Shown one piece after another: positions 52,075 to 62,211 of a stretch of 64,000 bases of DNA (positions are counted from its first letter, which is position 1; every line of letters begins with the position of its first letter). Made by a program: the position numbers and the translations under genes. The notes under the pieces are model-generated. The model saw nothing but the letters and a program-made list of their open reading frames with translations. It was not told the DNA's origin and ran no database searches. The stretch spans positions 4,402,001-4,466,000 of the forward strand of contig NZ_AP022568.1 in assembly GCF_010727605.1 (NCBI RefSeq), written 5' to 3'. The DNA comes from Mycobacterium simiae. GTDB taxonomy: Bacteria > Actinomycetota > Actinomycetes > Mycobacteriales > Mycobacteriaceae.

Positions 52075-52614
52075 CTAAGCGAGGCAGTCTGCCGCCGTCG
52101 TCAGCTCGGCCGACATGTTGCTTTCCATCATTTTCAGCGCTGCCGCACCCAGCTCTTCGTCGATGTGTGCGACGGCATCCGTGGGGATGACGACCTGCAA
52201 GTGACGCACGTACGCGTCCAGCGCGCTGTAGAGGATGCACTGCTCGGTGACCTGACCGGTCAGGATCAACCGCTCGGTCTCGAGGCGATTGAGTAGATAC
52301 GCCAGCGGCGTGGCATAAAAGGCGCTGTGGCGCACCTTGGTCATCACCCGGGTGCCGTCCCTCGGCACGATCGGCTCCACCAGATCGGGCCGTTCGCCGT
52401 TGCAGGCCGATTCGACGAGGTCGTCGAACCCGGCGGTGAAGTCGCCATAGTTGTCGTTGACGTAGATCAGGTCCACGTCGTCGGAATCGCGGGCCCGGCG
52501 GACAAGATCGGCCAGCGGGTCGATGATCTTGGCAACATTGGGTATCAGTACCTCGGCGTCGGGATGCTGATAGTTGTTCATCATGTCGACCACCAAGACA
52601 GCGGTATCACTCAT
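52075..52614 (-). CDS. Isochorismatase-like cysteine hydrolase
   Basis: Cysteine hydrolase of 179 residues from the chosen start. Catalytic triad: Asp in LVVDMMNNYQ near residue 10, Lys in MTKVRHSAF near 102, and Cys in TGQVTEQCILYSALDAY near 137. The cis-peptide at VTEQC is typical. Family members hydrolyse nicotinamide, isochorismate or other amides; nicotinamidase activity would fit beside nadE but is not shown. The frame continues 16 codons upstream to TTG 52662, only 10 bp from nadE. The ATG at 52614 begins at the conserved core. Confidence 0.85.
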   Translation of the reverse strand: MSDTAVLVVDMMNNYQHPDAEVLIPNVAKIIDPLADLVRRARDSDDVDLIYVNDNYGDFTAGFDDLVESACNGERPDLVEPIVPRDGTRVMTKVRHSAFYATPLAYLLNRLETERLILTGQVTEQCILYSALDAYVRHLQVVIPTDAVAHIDEELGAAALKMMESNMSAELTTAADCLA

Positions 52615-52672
52615 GCGGGGGTGATACCCGGCGAAATACTGTTGACACTGTTCGCGCGACAATGGAAGGGCG

Positions 52673-54715
52673 ATGGACTTCTACAACAGCTACAGCCAGG
52701 GTTTCGTCCGCGTGGCCGCGTGTACGCACCACACCACGATCGGCGACCCGGCGGCCAACGCCGCGTCGGTGTTGCGATTGGCCGGTGAATGCCACGACGA
52801 CGGCGTGGGCCTGGCGGTCTTTCCTGAATTGACGCTGTCCGGGTATTCCATCGAAGACATCGTGCTGCAGGACCTGTTGCTCGACGACGTGGAGGCCGCC
52901 GTGGCCGACATCGTTGCACGGTCGTCGGATCTGCTGCCGGTCCTGGTGGTGGGCGCCCCGCTGCGGTATCGCCAGCGCCTCTACAACACCGCGGTCGTCG
53001 TCCATCGGGGCGCGGTGCTCGGCGTGGCACCCAAGTCGTATCTGCCGACCTATCGGGAGTTCTACGAGCGCCGCCAAATCGCACCCGGCGACGACGAGCG
53101 CGGCGTCATCCGCATCGGCGACATCGAAGCCCCCTTCGGACCCGACCTGCTGTTCGCCGCGTCTGATCTGCCGGACTTTGTGTTGCACGTCGAAATTTGC
53201 GAGGACATGTTCGTGCCGATCCCGCCGAGCGCCGAGGCGGCTCTGGCCGGGGCGACGGTGCTGGCGAACCTGTCAGGCAGCCCGATCACCGTCGGGCGGG
53301 CCGATGACCGCCGCCTGCTGGCTCGCTCGGCATCGTCGCGCTGCCTGGCGGCTTATGTCTACGCCGCCGCGGGTGAGGGCGAGTCGACGACCGACCTGGC
53401 CTGGGACGGCCAGACCATGATCTTCGAAAACGGGGTGCTGCTCGCCGAATCCGAGCGGTTCCCCAAGGGGGAGCGTCGTTCGGTCGCCGACGTCGACACC
53501 GAGTTGCTGCGGTCGGAGCGGTTGCGAATGGGCACCTTCGACGACAACCGCCGCCACCACCGGCCGCTGACGCAGTCGTTCCGCCGCATCGAGTTCCGGC
53601 TCGACCCGCCCGCTGGCGATATCGGGCTACGCCGCGAGATCGAACGTTTCCCATTCGTGCCCGCCAACGCCGAACGGCTGGAACACGATTGCTACGAGGC
53701 CTACAACATCCAGGTGTCCGGCCTCGAGCAGCGGTTGCGGGCGCTGGATTTTCCGAAGGTCGTGATCGGGATTTCCGGTGGGCTGGACTCGACGCACGCG
53801 CTGATCGTCGCCGCTCGGGCGATGGATCGCGAAAGTCGGCCGCGCAGCGACATTCTGGCGTTCACGTTGCCAGGGTTCGCGACCGGGGATCGGACCAAGC
53901 GCAACGCGATCGAGCTGTGCCGCGCGCTGGGTGTGACCTTCTCCGAGATCGACATCCGCGAGACCGCGCAGTTGATGCTCAAGGAGATGGATCACCCCTT
54001 CTCGCGCGGCGAGAAGGTTTACGACGTCACCTTCGAGAACGTCCAAGCGGGGCTGCGCACCGACTATCTGTTCCGCCTGGCCAATCAGCGCGGCGGCATC
54101 GTGCTGGGCACCGGCGACCTCTCCGAGCTGGGCCTGGGCTGGTCGACATACGGTGTGGGCGACCAGATGTCGCATTACAACGTCAACGCCGGCGTGCCCA
54201 AGACCCTGATCCAGCACCTGATCCGCTGGGTCGTCTCGTCGGGGGAGTTCTCGTCGGACGTCGCCGAGGTGCTGCAGTCGGTGCTCGACACCGAGATCAC
54301 CCCTGAACTCGTTCCCAGCGGCGAAGAAGAAGAATTGCAGAGCAGCGAAGCCAAGGTCGGGCCCTTTGCGCTGCAAGACTTTTCGCTATTCCATGTGCTG
54401 CGTTTCGGATTCCGGCCGTCCAAGATCGCCTTCCTGGCCTGGCATGCGTGGAGCGATCCCGAACGGGGTAATTGGCCGGCCGGATTCCCGGCGGACAAGC
54501 GGCCGTCCTATTCACTCAAGGAGATCAGGCACTGGCTGCAGGTCTTCGTGCAACGCTTCTACTCGTTTAGCCAGTTCAAGCGTTCGGCGCTGCCCAACGG
54601 CCCCAAAGTGTCGCACGGCGGCGCACTATCCCCGCGGGGGGATTGGCGTGCGCCGTCGGACATGTCGGCGCGGATCTGGCTCGACGAGATCGACCGCGAA
54701 GTTCCCGAGGACTAG
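52673..54715 (+). CDS. nadE: Glutamine-dependent NAD+ synthetase
   Basis: NadE of 680 residues making NAD+ from nicotinate adenine dinucleotide with ammonia drawn from glutamine. The N-terminal nitrilase-type glutaminase domain has Glu52 ([10 protein letters not shown]), Lys121 ([13 protein letters not shown]) and Cys176 ([11 protein letters not shown]). The synthetase domain has PP-loop [12 protein letters not shown] near residue 366. Very similar to the Mtb enzyme over its full length. GGAAGGG precedes the ATG. Its TAG stop shares CTAG with the stop of the convergent next gene. nadD is at the end of this window. Confidence 0.97.
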   Translation: MDFYNSYSQGFVRVAACTHHTTIGDPAANAASVLRLAGECHDDGVGLAVFPELTLSGYSIEDIVLQDLLLDDVEAAVADIVARSSDLLPVLVVGAPLRYRQRLYNTAVVVHRGAVLGVAPKSYLPTYREFYERRQIAPGDDERGVIRIGDIEAPFGPDLLFAASDLPDFVLHVEICEDMFVPIPPSAEAALAGATVLANLSGSPITVGRADDRRLLARSASSRCLAAYVYAAAGEGESTTDLAWDGQTMIFENGVLLAESERFPKGERRSVADVDTELLRSERLRMGTFDDNRRHHRPLTQSFRRIEFRLDPPAGDIGLRREIERFPFVPANAERLEHDCYEAYNIQVSGLEQRLRALDFPKVVIGISGGLDSTHALIVAARAMDRESRPRSDILAFTLPGFATGDRTKRNAIELCRALGVTFSEIDIRETAQLMLKEMDHPFSRGEKVYDVTFENVQAGLRTDYLFRLANQRGGIVLGTGDLSELGLGWSTYGVGDQMSHYNVNAGVPKTLIQHLIRWVVSSGEFSSDVAEVLQSVLDTEITPELVPSGEEEELQSSEAKVGPFALQDFSLFHVLRFGFRPSKIAFLAWHAWSDPERGNWPAGFPADKRPSYSLKEIRHWLQVFVQRFYSFSQFKRSALPNGPKVSHGGALSPRGDWRAPSDMSARIWLDEIDREVPED

Positions 54716-55119
54716 CGCCGCGCGCGGCGCCAGCCCTGGTATTGCAGTTCGGCGAAGAACAGGGTGTAGATGCCGGATGCCAGGGTGATGATCACTCCGG
54801 CGACGGTCAGCGGGAAGACGTCGGCGAGCACCAGCGCCACGGCGGCCACCGTGTAGAGCAGGTTGCCGAGCACGACCGCCATGCCGGCCCGAAGCACCGA
54901 TGGCAGCGCCGCCAGCCCGAACACCAGCACGCCGTAGCTGATCAGAAACGCTGCCATGGCGTATTCGAACTCGATCGTGGTGCCGGATGTACGGGCCAGC
55001 CAGCCGGCCAGCGGCAAGCCGGCGATACCGGCGAGGCCGCTGATAGCGGCGTCGGCGCGCATGGCGAAGCGCAGCAAGCCGTCGCGAGTGCCTGTGCGGT
55101 CAACAGTGAAGGCGGACAT
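54712..55119 (-). CDS. Four-helix integral membrane protein (Rv2437 type)
   Basis: Membrane protein of 135 residues with four hydrophobic helices (AISGLAGIAGLPLAGWLA, AMAAFLISYGVLVFGLAAL, AGMAVVLGNLLYTVAAVALVL, AGVIITLASGIYTLFFA). No functional family recognised. ATG at 55119 has AAAGGAAAG immediately upstream, which decides against the 50-codon upstream extension. Tail-to-tail with nadE, sharing CTAG. The 246 bp back to rbsK hold no gene. Confidence 0.8.
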   Translation of the reverse strand: MSAFTVDRTGTRDGLLRFAMRADAAISGLAGIAGLPLAGWLARTSGTTIEFEYAMAAFLISYGVLVFGLAALPSVLRAGMAVVLGNLLYTVAAVALVLADVFPLTVAGVIITLASGIYTLFFAELQYQGWRRARR

Positions 55120-55365
55120 GACTTTCCTTTCTTTGATGGGGTGAACCGACGTCACCGACCCTGCTGGTAAACCACTGCCGCATCGACGACAGACGCTGCC
55201 ACCTACTGCCAACCGCAGGTCAGCGGGTGTGCGGAGAACACGGAGAACGCGCGACCACCGACCCAGCACCGGCGAGCCGCGCTACGAACTGCTCTGCCGT
55301 CTCGGCGTCGCGCAGCAGTCTCTCGTTGGTCCAAAGAGCCAATGCGATGGCGGCCGCGGCGCGCA

Positions 55366-56244
55366 TCACGACGACCCGGACACCGCGGTTTCGATGGCGC
55401 GGCCGTCTGGCGCGCAGTCACCGGCACCGGGTATCAGTGTGGACAGGGCGGCCGCGGCACACGCCCGCTGCAAGGCGGCCAGGTGCTCGGTCCGTGACCC
55501 CGGCCCGGGTGGCCAGTGCGCGGCCAACACTCCGGCGAAGACATCACCCGCGCCGGTGGTATCCACCGCCTGCACCGAGGGTGCGGGGACCCAAAACTCG
55601 TCTTGAGCACTGACGCATTGGGCGCCGCGGGCCCCCAGCGTCGTCACGAAATACCCTGGACGCCAGGGCCATTCTTCGGCCTCGTCCTCGTTGGCGATCA
55701 CCACATCGGCCAGTTCGGCCAGCTCGGCCAGCGCGCCTGGGTGGTGTCCTGCCGGCGACGCGTTGACCATGACGACCGCCCCAGCGGTCTTGGCTTGGCG
55801 CGCCGCGTCGACGGCGGTGCCGACCGGAATCTCCAACTGCGTCAACAACACATCGCAACGCTCGACAACCGCCCGGGCTGCCGCGGAGCTCACGCTGAGC
55901 AGGCCGTTGGCGCCGGGTGCCACCACGACGGTGTTCTCGGCATGGCCGTCGACGACGATGATCGCCGTGCCGCTCGGGCCGGGTACCGAAACACTCGCGT
56001 CCAAACCAACGCCGTTGTCCGACAAATGCGCCCACAAGGGTGCGGCCTTGTCGTCGTCGCCGACCGCACCGATGAATTGCACCTGCGCACCCGCCCGCGC
56101 CGCGGCCACGGCCTGATTGGCTCCCTTGCCGCCGGGCGCATAGTTCAGCGACGACGCGAGCACCGTCTCACCCGGGCGAGGCAGGGCGTCGACCGCGCAC
56201 GTCATGTCCATGTTCACGCTGCCTACGACGCAGAGCCGTGCCAT
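55366..56244 (-). CDS. rbsK: Ribokinase-like PfkB sugar kinase
   Basis: PfkB-family kinase of 292 residues, probably phosphorylating ribose. PfkB signature 1 is seen in YAPGGKGANQAVAAARAG near residue 40, signature 2 in VDTTGAGDVFAGVLAA near 235 with the catalytic Asp, and SVNMDMTCAVDALPRPGET opens the sugar site. ATG at 56244 has TAACGT 7 nt upstream on the minus strand (leaderless). The very long open frame upstream runs antisense through the cyclase gene and is a shadow. Divergent from the cyclase gene, with about 90 bp between. Confidence 0.9.
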   Translation of the reverse strand: MARLCVVGSVNMDMTCAVDALPRPGETVLASSLNYAPGGKGANQAVAAARAGAQVQFIGAVGDDDKAAPLWAHLSDNGVGLDASVSVPGPSGTAIIVVDGHAENTVVVAPGANGLLSVSSAAARAVVERCDVLLTQLEIPVGTAVDAARQAKTAGAVVMVNASPAGHHPGALAELAELADVVIANEDEAEEWPWRPGYFVTTLGARGAQCVSAQDEFWVPAPSVQAVDTTGAGDVFAGVLAAHWPPGPGSRTEHLAALQRACAAAALSTLIPGAGDCAPDGRAIETAVSGSS

Positions 56245-56336
56245 GCGGCCAACGTTAGTCGCCCTCGGCTGGCCTTTTGAAGCCGATTGCAGCTCGCAAA
56301 CGCCGATTTTGTGACTTCCGCGCGCTAGGGTGCTGC

Positions 56337-56372
56337 GTGAACGGCGCCTCTCAAGGAAGGGGAAGCGATTGA
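56337..56372 (+). CDS. Possible 11-codon leaderless upstream ORF
   Basis: GTG at 56337, 5 nt after TAGGGT (56326-56331), opens an 11-residue frame MNGASQGRGSD whose TGA overlaps the TTG start of the cyclase as TTGA. The ribosome-binding site of the cyclase lies inside it. It could couple cyclase translation to a leaderless start. Short and therefore uncertain. Confidence 0.35.
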   Translation: MNGASQGRGSD

Positions 56373-58579
56373 CATCGCGTGAGCTCGCCGACGCCGAATC
56401 GGCCACCGAGTCCGCCCCGGCGCAAGAGGCAGTCGCACCCGAGCCCGCCGCTTTCCCGTCGAAGCCGCGCCGCCGCCGGGTTTTCCGGCTGGGCATCCAA
56501 TCGAAGCTGTTGATGACGTTGTTGGTGTGCAGCATCTTGTCGGTTGCGGTCGTCGGTCTGATCGGGGCGCTGTCCGGCCGCACCGCGTTGCGGCAAGTGG
56601 AGGCCGAGCGGTTGACCGAATTGCGGGAGTCGCAGAAGCGCCAGCTGCTGACACTTTTCAAAGAGGTCACCAACTCGGTGATCGTTTACAGCGGCGGGTT
56701 CAGCGTCGTCGACGCCGAACGGGCCTTTTCGGCCGCCTTCGGCCAACTGGCCGACGCGCAAATCACGCCGGCCCAGCAGCAGGGGCTGATCAACTACTAC
56801 AACAACGACATGATCAAACCGATCAGCCGGGTCACCGGAGAGACCGTCGACCTCAACGCCGTCCTGCCCACCTCCAACGCGCAGAAGTACCTGCAGGCCC
56901 ACTACACCGCATCGCCGCGGACCGCCTCCGACCCGTTGCCGCCTGCCGACGCCGGCGATGGCAGCGCTTGGTCGGCGGCCAACGCCCGCTTCGATTTCTA
57001 CCTACGTGACATCGTCACCCGGTTCGATTACCGGGATGCGCTGCTGCTGGATGCCCAGGGGACCGTTGTCTACTCGGTGCAAAAAGGCCCCGACCTCGGC
57101 ACCAATATCCTCACGGGTCCCTATCGGGAAACCAATCTGCGGGACGCTTACCAAAAAGCGATGCGCTCCAACGATGTGGACTTTGTCTGGATCACCGACT
57201 TCCAGCAGTATCAGCCCGCCCTGGCCGCACCGACGGCGTGGGTGGTGTCGCCGATCGGGATGAACGGCAAGGTCGAGGGCGTTATGGCGCTGCCCCTACC
57301 GATCTCGAAGATCAACAGCATCATGACCGCCAACAAGCAGTGGGAAGCCGCCGGGATGGGGCCGTCGACCGAGTCCTATCTGGTGGGCTCCGACGGGTTG
57401 ATGCGTTCGGATTCTCGGCTTTTTCTGCAAGACCCGCAGGAATACCAGCGCGAAGCGGTGGCCGCCGGCACCTCGCCCGACGTCGTGCAGCGAGCGATCC
57501 GGCTGGGTACCACGACGCTGGTGCAGCCCGCGACGACCGCGGGTTTCCGGGCCGCGCAACGCGGTCAGGCCGGCACCGTCACCGCGACCGATTACACGGG
57601 CAACAGCGAAATGGAGGCCTTTGCGCCCCTGAACGTGCCGGATTCTGATCTGCACTGGTCGATCCTGGTGACGCGCGACGACTCGGATGCCTTCGCACGG
57701 CTGGGCAGATTCAGTCAAACGCTAGTGGTCAGCGTCGCAACGATGATCTTCGTCGTATGCGTGGCGTCGATGCTGCTCGCTCAGGTGATGTTGCGACCGG
57801 TCCGCAGGCTGCAGGCCGGTACCCAAAAGATCAGTGCCGGCGACTACGCATTCAGCATCCCGGTGCGGTCCCGCGACGAAATCGGAGACCTCACGCAGGC
57901 TTTCAATGAGATGAGCCGGAGTCTGGCCATCAAAGACGAACTACTCAACGAGCAACGGAAGGAAAACGACCGCCTGCTGTTGGCGCTCATGCCCGAATCG
58001 GTGGCGCAGCGTTATCGCGAGGGCCAGGAGACCATCTCGCAAACGCACCAGGACGTCGCCATCATCTTCGCCGACATCGTCGGCCTGGACGAGATCTCGA
58101 ACGAGCTCAGCGGAGACGAACTGATCGGGATCGTCGACGACCTGTTCCGGCAGTTCGACGCGGCAGCCGAATCCCTTGGCGTCGAACGCATTCGAACCTT
58201 CCACAATGGGTACCTGGCCAGCTGCGGTGTCCTCACCCCGCGGTTGGACAGCATCTACCGAAGCATCGAATTCGCTGTGGAGATGCGCCAGATCATCGAG
58301 CGGTTCAACAGCCAAAGCTCACACCAACTACGGCTGCGGGTCGGCATCAACACTGGCAACGTGGTGAGCGGCCTGGTGGGCCGATCCAGCCTGGTGTATG
58401 ACATGTGGGGCGGCGCGGTGAGCTTGGCCTACCAAATGCACAGTGGTGCACCGCAACCCGGCATCTATGTCACCTCGAGCGTGTACGAGGCGATGCGGGA
58501 TACCCGACAATTCACCTCGGCCGGCACGATTACGGTCGGCGGTAAAGAACAGCCGATCTACCGGCTATCGGAGCGCTGA
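56369..58579 (+). CDS. Membrane class III cyclase-like protein with degenerate catalytic site
   Basis: Sensor-type protein of about 736 residues (Rv2435c type): basic N-terminus, TM helix about 38-56, extracytoplasmic domain to about 450, TM helix about 451-473, HAMP (PVRRLQAGTQKISAGDY) and a class III cyclase domain from about 560. One metal Asp stays (IIFADIVGLDEI). The second metal Asp is lost, HNG replacing GDG in IRTFHNGYLASCG, and Asn/Arg of the transition-state helix are Ser/Gln (DMWGGAVSLAYQM). Catalysis is doubtful. TTG at 56369 follows GGAAGGGG; a GTG at 56330 is the alternative. The next gene overlaps it (TGATG). Confidence 0.85.
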   Translation: MTSRELADAESATESAPAQEAVAPEPAAFPSKPRRRRVFRLGIQSKLLMTLLVCSILSVAVVGLIGALSGRTALRQVEAERLTELRESQKRQLLTLFKEVTNSVIVYSGGFSVVDAERAFSAAFGQLADAQITPAQQQGLINYYNNDMIKPISRVTGETVDLNAVLPTSNAQKYLQAHYTASPRTASDPLPPADAGDGSAWSAANARFDFYLRDIVTRFDYRDALLLDAQGTVVYSVQKGPDLGTNILTGPYRETNLRDAYQKAMRSNDVDFVWITDFQQYQPALAAPTAWVVSPIGMNGKVEGVMALPLPISKINSIMTANKQWEAAGMGPSTESYLVGSDGLMRSDSRLFLQDPQEYQREAVAAGTSPDVVQRAIRLGTTTLVQPATTAGFRAAQRGQAGTVTATDYTGNSEMEAFAPLNVPDSDLHWSILVTRDDSDAFARLGRFSQTLVVSVATMIFVVCVASMLLAQVMLRPVRRLQAGTQKISAGDYAFSIPVRSRDEIGDLTQAFNEMSRSLAIKDELLNEQRKENDRLLLALMPESVAQRYREGQETISQTHQDVAIIFADIVGLDEISNELSGDELIGIVDDLFRQFDAAAESLGVERIRTFHNGYLASCGVLTPRLDSIYRSIEFAVEMRQIIERFNSQSSHQLRLRVGINTGNVVSGLVGRSSLVYDMWGGAVSLAYQMHSGAPQPGIYVTSSVYEAMRDTRQFTSAGTITVGGKEQPIYRLSER

Positions 58580-59982
58580 TGAACGCGTTCCATTCGCCCT
58601 GGTTCTACTGGGCAATCGGTGTCGCGCTCGGATTCCCCGTCGCGCTGATAATGCTCACCGAACTGCACCACGCGCTCCTTCGCCGCCACAACCGGCTGGC
58701 CAGGCAGGTCAGCTTGCTGCGCAATGCTTTGCTACCGCTCGTCGCGCTGCTGCTGCTGGTGGTCAAGGCCGCGCAGGTCCCGGCCGGGGATGCCGTGGTG
58801 CGCATCCTGTCCACCGTGTTCGGCTTCCTGGTGCTGGTGCTCCTGCTGTCCGGGCTCAATGCCACGGTGTTCGAAGGCGCGCCGCAGGAGAGCTGGCGCA
58901 AACGGCTGCCGACGATCTTCCTCGACGTGGCCCGGTTCGCGCTGATCGGCGTCGGCCTGGCCATCATCTTGTCGGTGATCTGGGGAGTCCGCGTCGGCGG
59001 TGTCTTCACCGCATTGGGCGTGACGTCCGTCGTCCTCGGCCTGATGCTGCAGAACTCCGTGGGTCAGATCGTGTCGGGCTTGTTCATGTTGTTCGAGCAG
59101 CCCTTCCGCATCGACGATTGGCTGGACGCCGCCAGCGAACGCGGCCGTGTCGTCGAGGTGAACTGGCGGGCGGTGCACATCCAGACGGGCGGCGGCATCC
59201 GGGTGATGCCGAACTCGATGCTGGCCAGCACCTCGTTCACCAATCTCAGTCGCCCGGCGGGAACCCACCGGCTGACGGTCAAGACGACGTTTGCGCTGGC
59301 CGACCCACCCGACCGGGTATGCGACCTGCTGACCCGCGTCGCCGCCCAACTACCGCAACTGAAGACCGGCGGCATCCCCCGTTCGGTTCCGGTCGGCGCC
59401 GGCGAGTATGCCACCACGATCGCGCTGTACTCGCCGGCCGACGACGGCGACGCCCGGTCGATGTTCCTGCGTTGGATCTGGTATGCCGCCCGCCGGGCCG
59501 AGCTGCACCTTGACGGAGCCGATGACGATTACTCCACGCGGGAACGGGTCGAGGATGCGTTGCGCACCGTGGTGGCGCCGGCGCTGCGGCTCACCGTCGC
59601 CGATCAGCAGGCGCTGCAATCCTGCGCGCGGATCGTGCGGTACGGCGCCGGCGAAATCGTCGAGTACGTGGGGCAAGTACCTGCGGGGATGACGTTTTTG
59701 GTGGCCGGGCGGGTCCGGCTGATGGCCACCGGGGCAGACGGGTCGACGGTGCCTATCAGCACCCTGGAGGAGGGCTCGTTTCTCGGACTGACCGCGCTGA
59801 CCCGGCAACCGAACATGGCCAGCGCGTACGCCCTGGACGAGGTCACCGCGCTAGAAATCGACCGCGAACATCTCGAGCGGCTAGTGATGCGTGAGCCGGT
59901 GCTGCTCCAGGATTTCGGTCACATCATCGACGAGCGGCAGAGCAAAGTCCGGGCCGCCGAGCGCGGCGAGCGGGTCGGCTGA
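58579..59982 (+). CDS. MscS-family mechanosensitive channel with cyclic-nucleotide-binding domain
   Basis: Channel protein of 467 residues. About four TM helices (near 8-28, 46-66, 72-92, 110-150) lead into the MscS pore and beta domain ([46 protein letters not shown]). Residues about 340-450 form a cyclic-nucleotide-binding fold ([46 protein letters not shown]). The phosphate cassette is not the classic RxGE-A-L-RA form (FLGLTALTR), so ligand affinity is uncertain. ATG overlaps the cyclase stop (TGATG), a fixed pairing with the cyclase-like protein. Confidence 0.88.
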   Translation: MNAFHSPWFYWAIGVALGFPVALIMLTELHHALLRRHNRLARQVSLLRNALLPLVALLLLVVKAAQVPAGDAVVRILSTVFGFLVLVLLLSGLNATVFEGAPQESWRKRLPTIFLDVARFALIGVGLAIILSVIWGVRVGGVFTALGVTSVVLGLMLQNSVGQIVSGLFMLFEQPFRIDDWLDAASERGRVVEVNWRAVHIQTGGGIRVMPNSMLASTSFTNLSRPAGTHRLTVKTTFALADPPDRVCDLLTRVAAQLPQLKTGGIPRSVPVGAGEYATTIALYSPADDGDARSMFLRWIWYAARRAELHLDGADDDYSTRERVEDALRTVVAPALRLTVADQQALQSCARIVRYGAGEIVEYVGQVPAGMTFLVAGRVRLMATGADGSTVPISTLEEGSFLGLTALTRQPNMASAYALDEVTALEIDREHLERLVMREPVLLQDFGHIIDERQSKVRAAERGERVG

Positions 59983-60040
59983 CGGCGACCGCGACCCGGG
60001 CCGTGTTACCTGGCGGCCCCAAGCCCGATACCCTGGATCA

Positions 60041-61300
60041 ATGAGCCTGCAAGCACCGTCGCGCACTGACCTACGTCAGGAGGTTCACGCCGCCGCCCGC
60101 CGGGCCCGCATTGCGTCCCGTGCGCTGGCGCTGTTGCCGACGGTGGCCAAGGACCAGGCGTTGCACTCCGCCGCCAATGCGATCACGGCAAACACCCGGG
60201 AGATCCTGGCCGCCAACGCCGAAGACCTCGACGCCGCCCGGGCCGCCGGGACGCCGGCCGCGATGCTGGACCGGTTGGCGCTGGACGCCCACCGGGTGGA
60301 CGGCATCGCGGCGGGCCTGCGTCAGGTGGCGGGGCTGCCGGACCCGGTCGGGGAGGTGCTGCGTGGCTACACCTTGCCGAACGGGCTGCAGCTACGCCAG
60401 CAGCGGGTTCCGCTCGGCGTGGTCGGAATGATCTACGAGGGCCGGCCCAATGTCACCGTCGACGCCTTCGGTCTGGCGCTGAAATCCGGCAATGCCGTGC
60501 TGCTGCGCGGCAGTTCGTCCGCGGCGCGCTCCAACCAGGCGCTGGTCGAGGTGCTGCGTTCGTCGCTGGCCGGCGAAGACCTGCCCGCCGACGCCGTCCA
60601 GCTGCTCTCCGCCGAGGACCGCTCGACGGTCACGCACCTGATCCAGGCGCGCGGGTTGGTCGATGTGGTTATCCCGCGCGGCGGCGCGAACCTGATCGAG
60701 GCCGTGGTGCGTGATGCGCAGGTACCCACGATCGAGACCGGTGTCGGCAACTGTCACGTCTACGTCGACGGCGGCGCCGACCTGGATGTGGCCGAGCGGA
60801 TCCTGCTGAACTCCAAGACCCGGCGGCCGAGCGTCTGCAACGCCGCCGAGACCTTGTTGGTGGACCGGACGATCGCCGCACACGCGGTGCCCCGGCTGGT
60901 GGCGGCGCTGCAAGACGCCGGGGTGACCGTGCACGGCGGTCTGCTCGAAGCGCCGAGCGAGGACGATCTGCGCCGCGAATACCTGTCGATGGACATCGCG
61001 GTGGCGGTGGTCGACGGCGTGGATGCCGCGATCGCCCACATCAACGAATACGGTACCGGGCACACCGAGGCGATCGTGACCGACAATATGGCTGCGGCAC
61101 AACGGTTTACCGATGGCGTCGACGCGGCTGCGGTGATGGTCAACGCGTCGACCGGTTTCACCGACGGCGAGCAATTCGGTTTCGGCGCCGAAATCGGCAT
61201 CTCGACCCAGAAACTGCACGCCCGCGGTCCGATGGGTTTGCCGGAACTGACCTCGACCAAATGGATCGCGTGGGGAGATGGCCAGGTCCGCCCGGCCTGA
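60041..61300 (+). CDS. proA: Glutamate-5-semialdehyde dehydrogenase (gamma-glutamyl phosphate reductase)
   Basis: Second enzyme of proline synthesis, 419 residues, reducing gamma-glutamyl phosphate with NADPH. Catalytic Cys lies in [14 protein letters not shown] near residue 266; [14 protein letters not shown] and [20 protein letters not shown] are family marks. TACCCT (60029-60034) stands exactly 6 nt before the ATG at 60041, so it is probably leaderless; the upstream frame is not used. In Mtb, PE25-PPE41 and ahpCD lie between the channel gene and proA by recall; here the gap is 58 bp. Confidence 0.96.
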   Translation: MSLQAPSRTDLRQEVHAAARRARIASRALALLPTVAKDQALHSAANAITANTREILAANAEDLDAARAAGTPAAMLDRLALDAHRVDGIAAGLRQVAGLPDPVGEVLRGYTLPNGLQLRQQRVPLGVVGMIYEGRPNVTVDAFGLALKSGNAVLLRGSSSAARSNQALVEVLRSSLAGEDLPADAVQLLSAEDRSTVTHLIQARGLVDVVIPRGGANLIEAVVRDAQVPTIETGVGNCHVYVDGGADLDVAERILLNSKTRRPSVCNAAETLLVDRTIAAHAVPRLVAALQDAGVTVHGGLLEAPSEDDLRREYLSMDIAVAVVDGVDAAIAHINEYGTGHTEAIVTDNMAAAQRFTDGVDAAAVMVNASTGFTDGEQFGFGAEIGISTQKLHARGPMGLPELTSTKWIAWGDGQVRPA

Positions 61301-61335
61301 CCCGGTCCACGAAAAGTGTTTTAGGAGAACCGATT

Positions 61336-62211
61336 GTGAGCGTGCCTGCCAGGTCGACTCCGCTCTTCGCCGATATCGCCGACGTCTCGCGGCGGTTGGC
61401 CGAGACCGGTTACCTGCCCGACACCGCCACCGCGACCGCGGTGTTCCTGGCGGATCGGCTCGGCAAGCCGCTGCTCGTGGAGGGGCCCGCGGGTGTGGGC
61501 AAGACCGAGCTGGCGCGCGCCATTGCGCAAGCGACCGGCTCGGGTCTGGTACGGCTGCAGTGCTATGAGGGCGTCGACGAAGCCCGCGCGCTCTACGAGT
61601 GGAACCACGCCAAACAGATTTTGCGCATCCAGGCCGGCTCCGGCGACTGGGACCAGACCAAGGACGACGTGTTCAGTGAGGAATTCCTGCTGCAACGCCC
61701 GCTGCTGACCGCCATCCGGCGCACCGAGCCGACGGTGCTGCTGATCGACGAGACCGATAAGGCCGACATCGAAATCGAGGGCCTGCTGCTGGAGGTGTTG
61801 TCCGATTTCGCGGTGACCGTCCCCGAGCTGGGCACGATCACCGCCGAACGGACGCCGCTGGTGGTGTTGACCTCCAATGCCACCCGCGAACTGTCCGAGG
61901 CGCTCAAGCGTCGTTGCCTGTTCCTGCACATCGACTTCCCGACACCCGACCTGGAACGCCGCATCCTGCTGTCCCGGGTGCCCGAGCTGCCCGCCCACCT
62001 CGCCGAGGAGTTGGTGCGCATCATCGGTGTCATGCGAGGCATGCAGCTCAAGAAGGTGCCGTCCATCGCCGAGACCATCGACTGGGGCCGGACGCTGCTG
62101 GCGCTGGGCATGGACACCATCGACGATGCCGTCGTCGCACAGACGCTCGGCGTGGTCCTCAAACACCAATCGGATCAGCAACGTGCGGCCGGAGAGTTAA
62201 GGCTGAACTGA
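61336..62211 (+). CDS. MoxR-family AAA+ ATPase
   Basis: MoxR-type AAA+ ATPase of 291 residues (Rv2426c type). Walker A GPAGVGKTELARAI near residue 52, Walker B VLLIDETDKADIEIE near 135, with sensor 1 VVLTSNATRELSEALKRRC. MoxR proteins act as chaperones that insert cofactors or mature complexes with a VWA partner. GTG at 61336 follows AGGAGA (61323-61328). The next gene overlaps it by one base (TGATG), so the two are translated together. Confidence 0.9.
   Translation: MSVPARSTPLFADIADVSRRLAETGYLPDTATATAVFLADRLGKPLLVEGPAGVGKTELARAIAQATGSGLVRLQCYEGVDEARALYEWNHAKQILRIQAGSGDWDQTKDDVFSEEFLLQRPLLTAIRRTEPTVLLIDETDKADIEIEGLLLEVLSDFAVTVPELGTITAERTPLVVLTSNATRELSEALKRRCLFLHIDFPTPDLERRILLSRVPELPAHLAEELVRIIGVMRGMQLKKVPSIAETIDWGRTLLALGMDTIDDAVVAQTLGVVLKHQSDQQRAAGELRLN

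Noticed and set aside
44494..52614. Prophage or transposon origin of the accessory block
   Set aside because: No integrase, transposase, terminal repeats or tRNA junction could be seen.
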